From assembly GCF_036226925.1 (NCBI RefSeq), contig NZ_CP109031.1, forward strand, positions 682,001 through 746,000: a DNA stretch of 64,000 nucleotides. The letters are read 5' to 3'. Both the position numbers and the translations under genes were made by a program. The stretch's first letter is position 1. Every line of letters starts with the position of its first letter. This stretch comes from Streptomyces sp. NBC_00659. Lineage in GTDB: Bacteria; Actinomycetota; Actinomycetes; Streptomycetales; Streptomycetaceae. The notes under the pieces are model-generated. The model had not been told where the DNA came from. It made no database searches and saw only the letters and a program-made list of their open reading frames with translations. Shown here piece by piece: positions 41,863 through 49,360 of this stretch.

Positions 41863-41897
41863 CCGGGTGGGACGGCCGCGGAGGCCGTCCCACCCGG
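41863..41897. terminator. 15-bp perfect hairpin terminator
   Basis: Stem ccgggtgggacggcc / ggccgtcccacccgg with a 5-nt loop, between the micropeptide and the convergent DUF6328-like gene. Confidence 0.85.
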
Positions 41898-41918
41898 GGC
41901 ATGTGCCGGGCAGCCGGT

Positions 41919-42446
41919 TCAGTCCGCTCCCCCGCTGTCCTCGTCGCGGGAGCCGGCCGCGCGGTCCGCCATGCGCACGCGAAGAGCCGCCGGGATGACG
42001 AGCCACCACAGGATGTACAGCCCGGCCACACCCGCGACGATCCAGGGCACGTACGAGTCGTCGTCGGTGGCGGTGCGCAGCACCAGCAGGAGGGAGGAGA
42101 TCATGGTGAGCAGCAGAAGCAGCAGGCCGAGCAGAGTCAGCCTGGACGCCCATACGACAGCCTCCGGCTTGATGAAGCGGCCCGTCACGATGCGGTGGAA
42201 CGCCACGGGGGCGACCAGCGCGCCGATGGCCGCGGCACCGAGGACGATCGTGACCATGTACAGGGTCTGGTCCGCCTCGGACAGCCGCCGGTAGGACGGC
42301 TGGAACACCACGGTCAGCAGGAAGCCGAACAGGATCTGCACGCCGGTCTGGGCCACGCGGATCTCCTGGAGCAGGTCGGCCCACTTGCGGTCGGCCCGCT
42401 CCTCGGGCGATTCATCGCGTCCGTCGGTCCGTGTGTCGCCCTGCAT
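41919..42446 (-). CDS. DUF6328-like membrane protein
   Basis: 175 aa. Acidic N-terminus (ERADRKWADLLQEIRVAQTGVQILFGFLLTVVF), then four hydrophobic segments (about 35-52, 66-86, 100-122, 132-152) and a charged C-terminus. The VAQTGVQILFGFLL motif near the first helix is the hallmark of Streptomyces proteins annotated DUF6328. Function unknown; possibly an envelope stress protein. The start has agtcctctcctgg complement, giving a ggag ribosome site near the ATG. Confidence 0.8.
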   Translation of the reverse strand: MQGDTRTDGRDESPEERADRKWADLLQEIRVAQTGVQILFGFLLTVVFQPSYRRLSEADQTLYMVTIVLGAAAIGALVAPVAFHRIVTGRFIKPEAVVWASRLTLLGLLLLLLTMISSLLLVLRTATDDDSYVPWIVAGVAGLYILWWLVIPAALRVRMADRAAGSRDEDSGGAD

Positions 42447-42497
42447 CGGCAGTCCTCTCCTGGTGGCACCACCCGCCGAGCCGCCGCGGTACGTCGC

Positions 42498-42593
42498 TCA
42501 GCGGCCCAGCGCGTTCTTCAGCTGCTGCTTGGTCAATGTGCTGGACGCGGCCCGTACGTGGACATGGAGTGCCCCGATGGTCCGCGGCCTCAC
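42498..42593 (-). CDS. Possible 31-aa small protein
   Basis: GTG at 42593, product ends SSTLTKQQLKNALGR. The helix-like polar sequence resembles a natural C-terminus more than random translation, but there is no ribosome site and no family. May be a remnant of a longer gene. Confidence 0.25.
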   Translation of the reverse strand: MRPRTIGALHVHVRAASSTLTKQQLKNALGR

Positions 42594-42632
42594 GGGTCGC
42601 CCGGAATTGCGTCCCGACGGCCCAGGAACGGC

Positions 42633-42666
42633 GGAAGTCCCCGCACCGGGACGGCCGGGGACTTCC
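42633..42666 (-). terminator. Hairpin terminator after the DUF3618 gene
   Basis: 11-bp stem (ggaagtccccg / cggggacttcc) with a 12-nt loop, about 80 nt past the DUF3618 stop. Confidence 0.7.
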
Positions 42667-42746
42667 CTGCGGCAGCGGACACCGGCGGACAGGAGTGCCG
42701 CGCGTCGCGGCGGATCAGCCCGACGCCGCTCCGCGCGGCCGCCCGT

Positions 42747-43250
42747 TCATCCCTTACGGTGGCGGAGCACCAGCCACAGGAGGACGGCGGCGCCCGCCGC
42801 GGCCAGAACCAGCGTGCGGTTCTCGCGCGCCAGCCGCGCCCCCTGGGCCGCCTGCTGCCGCAGGGGCTCCGGTGCCTTCTCCTGCCACACGCCGCCGGCC
42901 TGCGCGGCCTTGTCCCGCACCTGGTCCGCGGCCTGGGCCGCCCGGTCCCTGACCGGGTCGGGCACCTTGTCCTGCACGGTGTGCGCGGCCCTGGCCGCCC
43001 TGCTCCTCAGCTCGCCCGCCTTGGCCAGGGCCTGCTCGGCGACTTCGGCGGTCTTCTCCTTGGCCTGCTCGGCCATCTCCACGGTCTTCTCCTTGACCTC
43101 GACGCCCTTGTCCTTGGCACGGGCCTTGGCATCGGCCTTGTCGGCCAGTCCCTGGACCGTCTCTCCCAGCTCGGCGCGGGTCCGCTCGACCTGCTCACGC
43201 ATCTCGCCGGGTGTCGTGGGGGTGTGCTTGTCGTCGGACGGTTCACTCAT
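42747..43250 (-). CDS. DUF3618 membrane-tethered coiled-coil-like protein
   Basis: 167 aa. N-terminal EMREQVERTRAELGETVQGL is the DUF3618 signature. A long Ala/Lys/Glu/Asp-rich helix (about 40-130) with repeated AxDxVRDKAAQA-type units suggests an amphipathic coiled coil, and a single C-terminal TM helix (about 145-162) ends RHRKG. Often found near membrane proteins for phage-shock or envelope stress. ATG at 43250 has agaggag 9 nt upstream. Lies 157 nt from the phenolic-lipid cassette, same strand. Confidence 0.85.
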   Translation of the reverse strand: MSEPSDDKHTPTTPGEMREQVERTRAELGETVQGLADKADAKARAKDKGVEVKEKTVEMAEQAKEKTAEVAEQALAKAGELRSRAARAAHTVQDKVPDPVRDRAAQAADQVRDKAAQAGGVWQEKAPEPLRQQAAQGARLARENRTLVLAAAGAAVLLWLVLRHRKG

Positions 43251-43407
43251 CGGTGGGCACTCCTCTTGATCGCGATCACGGTGGCCACGAGGACCTGAAT
43301 TGTCGGGACCCAGCGTGCTCCGGCCGTCGCTCAGGACCCGGGTACCCCGAACCAGGCGGTCCAGGGCGGTTCTCGCCATTCCCCGTCGTTTCCGAGGTTC
43401 CGCCGCG

Positions 43408-44421
43408 CTACTGGAGGGCGCGGACCGCGGCGGTGAACACCGGAGGCAGCCGGGCCGCCGCCGGGACGACCATGCGGGCCGTGCCGGGGCGGCGGCTCGC
43501 GGCCAGGAGGGCACCGGTCAGCAACCGGTGCCGCCTGGTCAGCAGGGCCCATGCCCGCTCGTACTCCCGCGCCCTCCCCGACGCGAGGCAGCGGACGGCG
43601 GCACCGGCCGTCGCCAGGCCGAGGGCGATCCCCTCGCCGGTGAGGGCGTCGACATAGCCTGCCGCGTCGCCGACGAGCAGGACACGTCCGGCGACCCTGC
43701 GGCGTACCCGCTGGAGCAGCGGCCCGGCGCCTCGCACATCCGTGGCCCCCGCCCCGCGCAGCGACGCGGTGAGGTCCGGAAAGCCGACCAGGTGCTCGTC
43801 GTATCCACGCCGCACGCGGCTGAGGACCGCGACACCGACCAGGTCGTCGGCGACCGGTGTCACGTAGGCCTCGCCCCGGCCGGACCAGTGGACCTCGACG
43901 AAGTCCGTCCAGGGCTCGACACGGTAGTGCCGGCGCAGTCCGTAGCGCCGGTGCGCGCCGCCGGGCAGTTCCAGCCCGAGGCCGCGGCGGACGGCGGAGT
44001 GCAGGCCGTCGGCGGCGATCAGCCAGCGCGCCGTGAGCCCCGCGGCGGTGACCGTCTCCGCGGTCTGGCGCACCTCCCCCGCCCTGCCCGGCACGATCCG
44101 CACACCGAGGCCGAGCGCGCGCTCGTGCAGCGCGCGGTGCAGCTCGGTACGGCGGATGCCCAGGCCGCGGGAACCGCGGAAGGACGCCTCGGCTCGGGCG
44201 GTGCCGTCCACGTACCGGATTCCGCGCAGTTCCTTGCCCACGGGTTCGACGCCCAGCGCCCGCAGCCCGGCGACGCCGCTGGGCATGACCCCTTCTCCGC
44301 AGGCCTTGTCGACGGGCGCGGACCGCGGCTCGACGACGACCGCCTCCAAGCCTGCCAGCGCGCTGTGGATCGCGGCGGCCAGACCGGCCGGGCCGCCACC
44401 GGCCACCAGGACGTCGATCAC
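43408..44421 (-). CDS. FAD-dependent oxygenase/reductase of a phenolic-lipid cassette (SrsC-like)
   Basis: 337 aa. FAD fold VIDVLVAGGGPAGLAAAIHSA at the N-terminus, then CGEGVMPSGVAGLRALG, and GRVLLVGDAAGYVDALTGEGIALGL near 265-290: the geranylgeranyl-reductase / aromatic-hydroxylase group. In the S. griseus srsABC operon the third enzyme is an FAD hydroxylase that oxidises the resorcinol ring of a phenolic lipid to a quinone precursor. Gene order here (type III PKS, ICMT-like methyltransferase, flavoprotein) is identical. Start GTG 44421 overlaps the methyltransferase stop by 4 nt. Assigning the same reaction is inference from synteny. Confidence 0.85.
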   Translation of the reverse strand: MIDVLVAGGGPAGLAAAIHSALAGLEAVVVEPRSAPVDKACGEGVMPSGVAGLRALGVEPVGKELRGIRYVDGTARAEASFRGSRGLGIRRTELHRALHERALGLGVRIVPGRAGEVRQTAETVTAAGLTARWLIAADGLHSAVRRGLGLELPGGAHRRYGLRRHYRVEPWTDFVEVHWSGRGEAYVTPVADDLVGVAVLSRVRRGYDEHLVGFPDLTASLRGAGATDVRGAGPLLQRVRRRVAGRVLLVGDAAGYVDALTGEGIALGLATAGAAVRCLASGRAREYERAWALLTRRHRLLTGALLAASRRPGTARMVVPAAARLPPVFTAAVRALQ

Positions 44422-44951
44422 GCCGGAACGGACCCGAACGAGGTGGCCACGCCGGCCAGTGCCCGGTTCTCGCACCGGATGCGTACCGTGAGCACGGCGG
44501 CGTTCACCAGCGTGAACACGACCGCCGTGACCCAGGCGGTGTGCACCAGGGGCAGGGCCACACCCTCCGCGACGACCGCCACGTAGTTCGGATGCCGCAG
44601 CACCCTGTAGGGGCCGCGAGCCACCAGCGGCAGGCCGGGCACGACGATCACCCGGGTGTTCCACCGGGACCCCAGGGTGACGATGCACCACCAGCGCAAC
44701 GCCTGGGCGCCCGCGAGCACGGCCAGCATGGGCCAGCCGAGTACCGGGACGAAGGGCCGGCCGGCCAGCCACACCTCGGCCGGGCAGCCGAGCAGCAGAG
44801 CGGTGTGCAGGGCGACCATCGCCGGGTAGTGCCCCCGGCCCGCCTCGATCGCGCCGCGCGCACGGCTCCAGCGCCCGTTGCGACGGGCGACGACGAGTTC
44901 GCCGGCCCGTTCGGCGGCGACGGCGGCCACCAGCAGTGCGTACCAGTCCAT
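44418..44951 (-). CDS. ICMT-like phenolic-lipid O-methyltransferase (SrsB-like)
   Basis: 177 aa with four or five TM segments. C-terminal GPYRVLRHPNYVAVVAEGVALPL is the isoprenylcysteine-carboxyl-methyltransferase signature (R-H-P-x-Y) that binds SAM in a membrane setting. In the srs operon of S. griseus the corresponding SrsB methylates the phenolic hydroxyl. ATG at 44951 gives the expected first TM helix. 40 nt from the PKS gene stop. Confidence 0.85.
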   Translation of the reverse strand: MDWYALLVAAVAAERAGELVVARRNGRWSRARGAIEAGRGHYPAMVALHTALLLGCPAEVWLAGRPFVPVLGWPMLAVLAGAQALRWWCIVTLGSRWNTRVIVVPGLPLVARGPYRVLRHPNYVAVVAEGVALPLVHTAWVTAVVFTLVNAAVLTVRIRCENRALAGVATSFGSVPA

Positions 44952-44991
44952 GTGTCCGTGTCCCACCGTTCCATGTCGTGCGCCGGGTGGC

Positions 44992-46050
44992 CTACCAGCG
45001 CAACAGCACCAGTTCACAGGCGAAGCCCGGCCCCATCGCCAGCAGTACGCCCGGGGTGCCGGTGGGCGGGCGGCGGGTGGCCAGGGTGTCGCGCAGTACG
45101 TGCAGTACGGACGACGAGGAGAGGTTGCCCACGTCGGCCAGATGACGCCAGGTCACGTCCAGGGCCCCGTCCGGCAGGTCGAGTGCGTCACCGACGGCCT
45201 CCAGGATCTGGGGCCCGCCGGGATGGCACACCCACGCGCTGACGTCCTTCGTCTTCAGACCGTGGTCGTCCAGGAACCCCCGTACGTCGTCGGCGAGGTG
45301 ACGGCGCACCACCTCGGGGATCTCCGGGTCCAGAACGACCTGGAAGCCCGAGTCCTTGATGTCCCAGCCGAGGATGCGGCTGGTACCGGGATACAGCCGG
45401 CTGCGCGTGTCCACGATCGTGGGGCCGTCGGCTCCGCCCGTACGACGGGATCCGCAGGCCACCACCGCGGCCGCGCCGTCCCCGAACAGGCCGGTGGCGA
45501 CCAGGTTGGCCAAGGAGGCGTCGCCGCGCTGGAAGGTCAGCGAGCACAGTTCCACCGACAGCAGGACCGCGACTTGCTCGGGCCGGCCCAGCAGATAGTC
45601 GTGCATCCGGGAGAGGCCCGCGGCGCCCCCGGCGCAGCCCAGACCGAACATCGGCACCCGTCTGACGTCCGGCCGCAGTCCGAGGCGGCCCGCGAGCCGG
45701 GCGTCGACCGAGGGCGCGGCGATCCCCGTGACGGAGGTGAAGACCAGCAGGTCCACATCGGCCGCGGACAGACCGGCCAGGCGCAGTGCCTCCCGGACGG
45801 CCTTGGCCCCCATGTCCGTCGCGGCCTGGACGAAGACGCTGTTCGCGGCGCCGAACCCGTCCAGCGCCTCGTACTGTTCGAGCGGCAGGGTCATATGGCG
45901 GCCGCCGACCTTCGCGGCGCGGTGCAGCCGGTCGAGCGCGCGGCGGTCGGCTCCGTCCCGCAGACACCTGCGGGCCACCATGTCGGTGATCTCGGACTGG
46001 TCGTAGCGGTGCGGCGCGAGGGTTCCGTGAACGGCGGCGATCCGCGTCAT
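44992..46050 (-). CDS. Type III polyketide synthase (alkylresorcinol type, SrsA-like)
   Basis: 352 aa chalcone-synthase fold. Catalytic triad Cys139 (GLGCAGG), His276 (CHPGGP) and Asn309 (VGNLSSSS). The chain GLGCAGGAAGLSR and the FGDGAAAVV loop are those of bacterial alkylresorcinol/alkylpyrone synthases that use long-chain acyl-CoA starters and malonyl-CoA (or methylmalonyl-CoA) extenders. Starting the three-gene operon and divergent from a UbiA prenyltransferase. ATG at 46050 gives a typical N-terminus; no strong ribosome site. Confidence 0.93.
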   Translation of the reverse strand: MTRIAAVHGTLAPHRYDQSEITDMVARRCLRDGADRRALDRLHRAAKVGGRHMTLPLEQYEALDGFGAANSVFVQAATDMGAKAVREALRLAGLSAADVDLLVFTSVTGIAAPSVDARLAGRLGLRPDVRRVPMFGLGCAGGAAGLSRMHDYLLGRPEQVAVLLSVELCSLTFQRGDASLANLVATGLFGDGAAAVVACGSRRTGGADGPTIVDTRSRLYPGTSRILGWDIKDSGFQVVLDPEIPEVVRRHLADDVRGFLDDHGLKTKDVSAWVCHPGGPQILEAVGDALDLPDGALDVTWRHLADVGNLSSSSVLHVLRDTLATRRPPTGTPGVLLAMGPGFACELVLLRW

Positions 46051-46193
46051 AGGGCTCCCGTCCGAACCGGCTGGGGTGGGCTTGCCCCACAGCCCTTCCC
46101 CGGACCCGCGCATCGCCACCAGGGATCGCCCGTCCGGCCGTTCGTCCCGTGGCGAGCCCGGACCGCGTGGACAAAGCCTTCTACCATCAGCGG

Positions 46194-47066
46194 GTGGGTA
46201 CTCCCGAGCACACGACGGCCGGAGACACCGCGGGGCGTGGGAGTGGCCTGGTGGCCGGTCTGGGCCGGGCGTGCCACCCCGGTCCTGTCGTGGCGGTCAC
46301 CACGCTGGCGGCGGCGCTGGCCGTGATCACCGGCCGTGGTCCCGGGGGTTGTTTCCTGGTCTGGGCCGCCGTGCTCGCGGGGCAGTTGTCCGTCGGCTGG
46401 TGCAACGACGCGTTCGACGCGCGGCGGGACAACGCGGCCGGCCGCCGTGGCAAGCCCGTCGTGGACGGCTCGATCGGAGCGGGGCAGGTGTGGGCTGCCG
46501 CGTACGCGGCGCTGGCCCTGTGTGTACCCCTCTCGCTCCTCTGCGGCCTCGCGGCCGGCGCCGTCCACCTGGCCGCGGTCGGTGCGGCATGGGCCTACAA
46601 CCTGCGGCTCAAGGCCACCTGTTGGTCCTGGGCGCCCTACGCGCTGGGGTTCGCCGCACTCCCCGCCTTCGTGACGCTCGGGCTGCCCGGCCGTCCGTGG
46701 CCGGCCTGGTGGGTCCTCGCCGCCGGGGCGCTCCTGGGGGTCGGAGCGCATCTGGGCGATGTGCTTCCCGACATCCGCGGCGATCTGGTGACGGGTGTAC
46801 GGGGGTGGCCGCAGCGGCTGGGACCGGACCGTGCCCGACTGCTGCTCCCGGTACCGCTGGTGATCGCGTCCGCGCTGCTGGCGCTGGGGCCCGCGGGGCC
46901 GCCCGGCCGGCGCGAGGTGACGGCGCTGGCCCTGGTGCTCCTGGTGGCGGTGACGGGGACGGTGCTGGGACGCCGCAGGGAGCGGCTGGCGTTCGCGACG
47001 GCGGTCGTCGTGGCGGCGGTCGATGTGGGCCTGTTGCTCGGCGGCACAGGGATGGGGCCCGGCTGA
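46194..47066 (+). CDS. UbiA-family prenyltransferase, divergent from the phenolic-lipid genes
   Basis: About 290 aa with eight or nine TM segments. First Asp-rich motif QLSVGWCNDAFDARRDNAAG (N-D-x-x-D-x-x-x-D) and a following KPVVDG; second motif HLGDVLPDIRGD. UbiA enzymes prenylate aromatic acceptors. Being 144 nt from and divergent to the alkylresorcinol cassette, it may prenylate the phenolic lipid or its quinone, making a meroterpenoid quinone. Start uncertain: GTG at 46194 is preferred for the N-terminal length; GTG at 46149 would add 15 residues. Confidence 0.85.
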   Translation: MGTPEHTTAGDTAGRGSGLVAGLGRACHPGPVVAVTTLAAALAVITGRGPGGCFLVWAAVLAGQLSVGWCNDAFDARRDNAAGRRGKPVVDGSIGAGQVWAAAYAALALCVPLSLLCGLAAGAVHLAAVGAAWAYNLRLKATCWSWAPYALGFAALPAFVTLGLPGRPWPAWWVLAAGALLGVGAHLGDVLPDIRGDLVTGVRGWPQRLGPDRARLLLPVPLVIASALLALGPAGPPGRREVTALALVLLVAVTGTVLGRRRERLAFATAVVVAAVDVGLLLGGTGMGPG

Positions 47067-47104
47067 ACGGTCATGGCCCCGGAGGGGCGCCTTCCCGTAC
47101 ACGC

Positions 47105-47136
47105 GGAGGACCCGCACCGTGCGGTGCGGGTCCTCC
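47105..47136. terminator. 14-bp hairpin terminator
   Basis: Perfect stem ggaggacccgcacc / ggtgcgggtcctcc with a 4-nt loop between the UbiA gene and the convergent lamin-tail gene; serves both. Confidence 0.85.
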
Positions 47137-47246
47137 TCGGCGAAGCCGTCCGGCGAGCCGAGTGATCACGGGGTCTGGCGGCGCCCGGCCGTCGGCCGGT
47201 CATCCTCCATCATCCGGTGCTGAACGGGCGTGCCGTCAGCGGACGT

Positions 47247-47780
47247 TCAGCGGCCGTCGTGGCCACGGTGGTCGTCGCGGCCGTGGCCACGGTGGTCGTC
47301 ACGGCCGTGGTTGCGGTCGTGGTGCCGGCCCCAGGAGACGCTGTCGACGAAGCGGCCGCGGTCGTTCCGCAGCGTGGCGCTGTCGGAACGGTTGTCCCAG
47401 ACCTCGTTGCGGCGGTCCTGGAAGAGGTCACGGCTGGTGTCATGGCCGTAGCCGGTGTGGACACGGACGGTGGCACGGCCGGCCAGGGTGTAGTGCCTGA
47501 AGGTGTAGCGGTTGCCGTCCTCGTCCTTCAGCGTCCACCCGTTCAGGTTCACCCCGCGGCGACCGGAGTTGGTGATTTCCACCCACTCCGCGTTCAAGGA
47601 ACGGGCGGAGCGGTCGTCAAAGCCCGGCGCGTTGCTCTGGACCCTGCTGATGCCGACGTGCGAGCGGTCGAAGCGCGGATCCGCGGCCGAGGCCGACACG
47701 GACGCCGAGCCGACCAGCGCGCCGGCCGCCAGGGCGGCGGCCACCATGCGACGGGCAGTGACAGACGTGGAAACGGACAT
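47247..47780 (-). CDS. Secreted lamin-tail protein with His/Asp-rich tail
   Basis: 177 aa. Signal peptide to about residue 33 (ASVSASAADP), one LTD fold (about 40-150: SRVQSNAPGF, LNAEWVEITNSGRRGVNLNG, then YGHDTSRDLFQDRRNEVWDN), and a tail of Asp/His/Arg/Gly (HDRNHGRDDHRGHGR) encoded by a tandem repeat near 47247-47320. A His/Asp cluster of this kind could bind divalent metals. A lone gene after a bidirectional terminator. Related in fold to the larger lamin-tail gene at 24326. Confidence 0.85.
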   Translation of the reverse strand: MSVSTSVTARRMVAAALAAGALVGSASVSASAADPRFDRSHVGISRVQSNAPGFDDRSARSLNAEWVEITNSGRRGVNLNGWTLKDEDGNRYTFRHYTLAGRATVRVHTGYGHDTSRDLFQDRRNEVWDNRSDSATLRNDRGRFVDSVSWGRHHDRNHGRDDHRGHGRDDHRGHDGR

Positions 47781-48640
47781 GAATGCTCCTCAAGGTTCGA
47801 GAGCCGGCACACCCCGTGCGGGCCCCCTCTCGGGGAACCCGCACGGTGCGACCCTGTGCGAGTCCCGGCCCGGTGGCCGAGGACTCATAACTTGCTGCAC
47901 ATCTCCGCCCAGGACGGGCGACACCCGACCCCTGTTACGAATTACGGACATGTCGGTTACAGATGCTTGTATCAGCCCTTTAACTGCTGAAAGCCGATGA
48001 TTGACGGCTCGTCATCGCCAACTCCCGTACTCCTACAGCTTCCAGGCGATAGTCGGGCATCCTCGACGTCACCCCAGCCCACCGAGCCGTCACCCGAAAG
48101 TGAGTAACACCGTTCCGCTCCGGTCGGATCGCGTGACGGTCCGTGGATCAGGCTCGACGAGCCGACCCGGAAGACGGGACCTCGAAAACAGGGCCTCGAA
48201 AACACGGCCCGGACACAAAACTCGGGAACAGGACCCGGAAGGCAGACACATCATCGACGCGGCCGGACCACGAGCCGCGGAAGCAACGAGGGGCATCCGG
48301 GGGAAGTCTGCGCCGCGACAAACGTCATCGGCAGGACCCTCGCCGACGGGCTCGGCCCGGTCTCGGGCCGGAAGGTCTCGGGCGCTTCGGCACGACCCGC
48401 GCGAGGTGGTGGGTCGCCGACGAGGGAGGACGGCGCCACTCGGGCCGTCGGAGCATCGGCGCCGGAGGCGCCGGAAAGGGCGGATGCCGCCCGCCGCAGG
48501 CGTGTCGCACGCTGCCGCTGTGTCAGTACGCGGCCCGGCCGCCCCTCTTGAGGGAACAGCGAGCCTTCGTGGTCCGTCGTCCCGCACGACGCCTCGGTCG
48601 AAAGTGTTCGGCGAGGCGCCGTGCGGGCGTGACGCGTAAA
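47781..48640. other. 860-nt region without a recognised gene
   Basis: No plus- or minus-strand frame has natural composition here. An AT-richer stretch near 47885-47960 (tgttacgaattacgg) is probably the promoter of the lamin-tail gene. A short direct repeat (cctcgaaaaca twice, near 48180-48200) is the only other structure. It may hold an unannotated regulatory RNA or a decayed gene. Confidence 0.4.
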
Positions 48641-48844
48641 TCAGGCGGGGGTGATGTTCTCCGCCTGCGGGCCCTTCTGACCCTGGGTGATGTCGAACGT
48701 CACTGCCTGGCCTTCCTGGAGCTCACGGAAGCCAGTGGCGTTGATGTTGGAGTAGTGCGCGAAGACGTCGGGGCCGCCGCCGTCCTGCGCGATGAAACCG
48801 AAGCCCTTTTCGGCGTTGAACCACTTGACAGTTCCGCTGGCCAT
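48641..48844 (-). CDS. CspA-family cold-shock protein
   Basis: 67 aa, full length. RNP1 [10 protein letters not shown] and RNP2 VFAHYSNI identify the OB-fold nucleic-acid chaperone, with [15 protein letters not shown] at the start. Binds single-stranded RNA and prevents secondary structure at low temperature; Streptomyces carry many copies. A long untranslated leader with a terminator-like hairpin upstream fits post-transcriptional control. The ATG at 48844 is the canonical start. Confidence 0.95.
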   Translation of the reverse strand: MASGTVKWFNAEKGFGFIAQDGGGPDVFAHYSNINATGFRELQEGQAVTFDITQGQKGPQAENITPA

Positions 48845-49360
48845 GCCAGTGCCTCTCACTCGATGACGGGTCCGCACCGCGCGAACCCGGAGGTAGTCGT
48901 CCTGGTCCTCGGGCACTGCACAGCAAAACGCCCGCACCACGGCGCGGGCAGGTACTGCGAACCACGACATCTGCCAGCGACGTTACACGGCGAGAGCGCC
49001 TCTCACCAGAGAGCGAGGGCTGTCAGGTGCAGCGCCACTGCAGACACACACGCCCCACGACGGCCCGATGTCCGCGTCCGGCCCCGGTCGTCGAGCAACG
49101 TCGGAACGCGGCCGCCCCATGGCTCATGGTCACGGACCACCCGTCGGGGCGGCGCCGAAAAGGTTCACGGACGGGGCCGCCCCACGTGACGCAGAACACG
49201 ATGAGAAAACGCGGTCACTTCGTGTGCGATGTGCGGGGCCGCTGTCGTTCGGAGTGGCGGGCGGGGCGCAGAGAGTCGACGCGGGCACTGTCGCAGGTCG
49301 CTGACTGTCCGTACGCTGACAAGTCAGGTAGCTTCAGGCGTGATCGACGGGGGGACCGTC
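48845..49360. other. Divergent leader/promoter region between csp and the 519-aa gene
   Basis: About 515 nt. The csp-proximal part is probably its long 5' leader. No protein-like frame was found; a ribosome site (ggggggac) serves the 49361 gene. Confidence 0.4.
48926..48949 (-). terminator. Terminator-like hairpin in the csp leader
   Basis: On the minus strand gcccgc-(8 nt)-gcgggc is followed by gtttt, i.e. a 6-bp GC stem with a short T-run, about 80 nt upstream of the csp ATG. It could be an attenuator in the leader if transcription starts upstream. Confidence 0.45.

Noticed and set aside
48001..49189. Two overlapping plus-strand frames across 48.0-49.2 kb
   Set aside because: Arg/Ser/Pro/Gly-rich translation without motifs, one running antisense through the csp gene.
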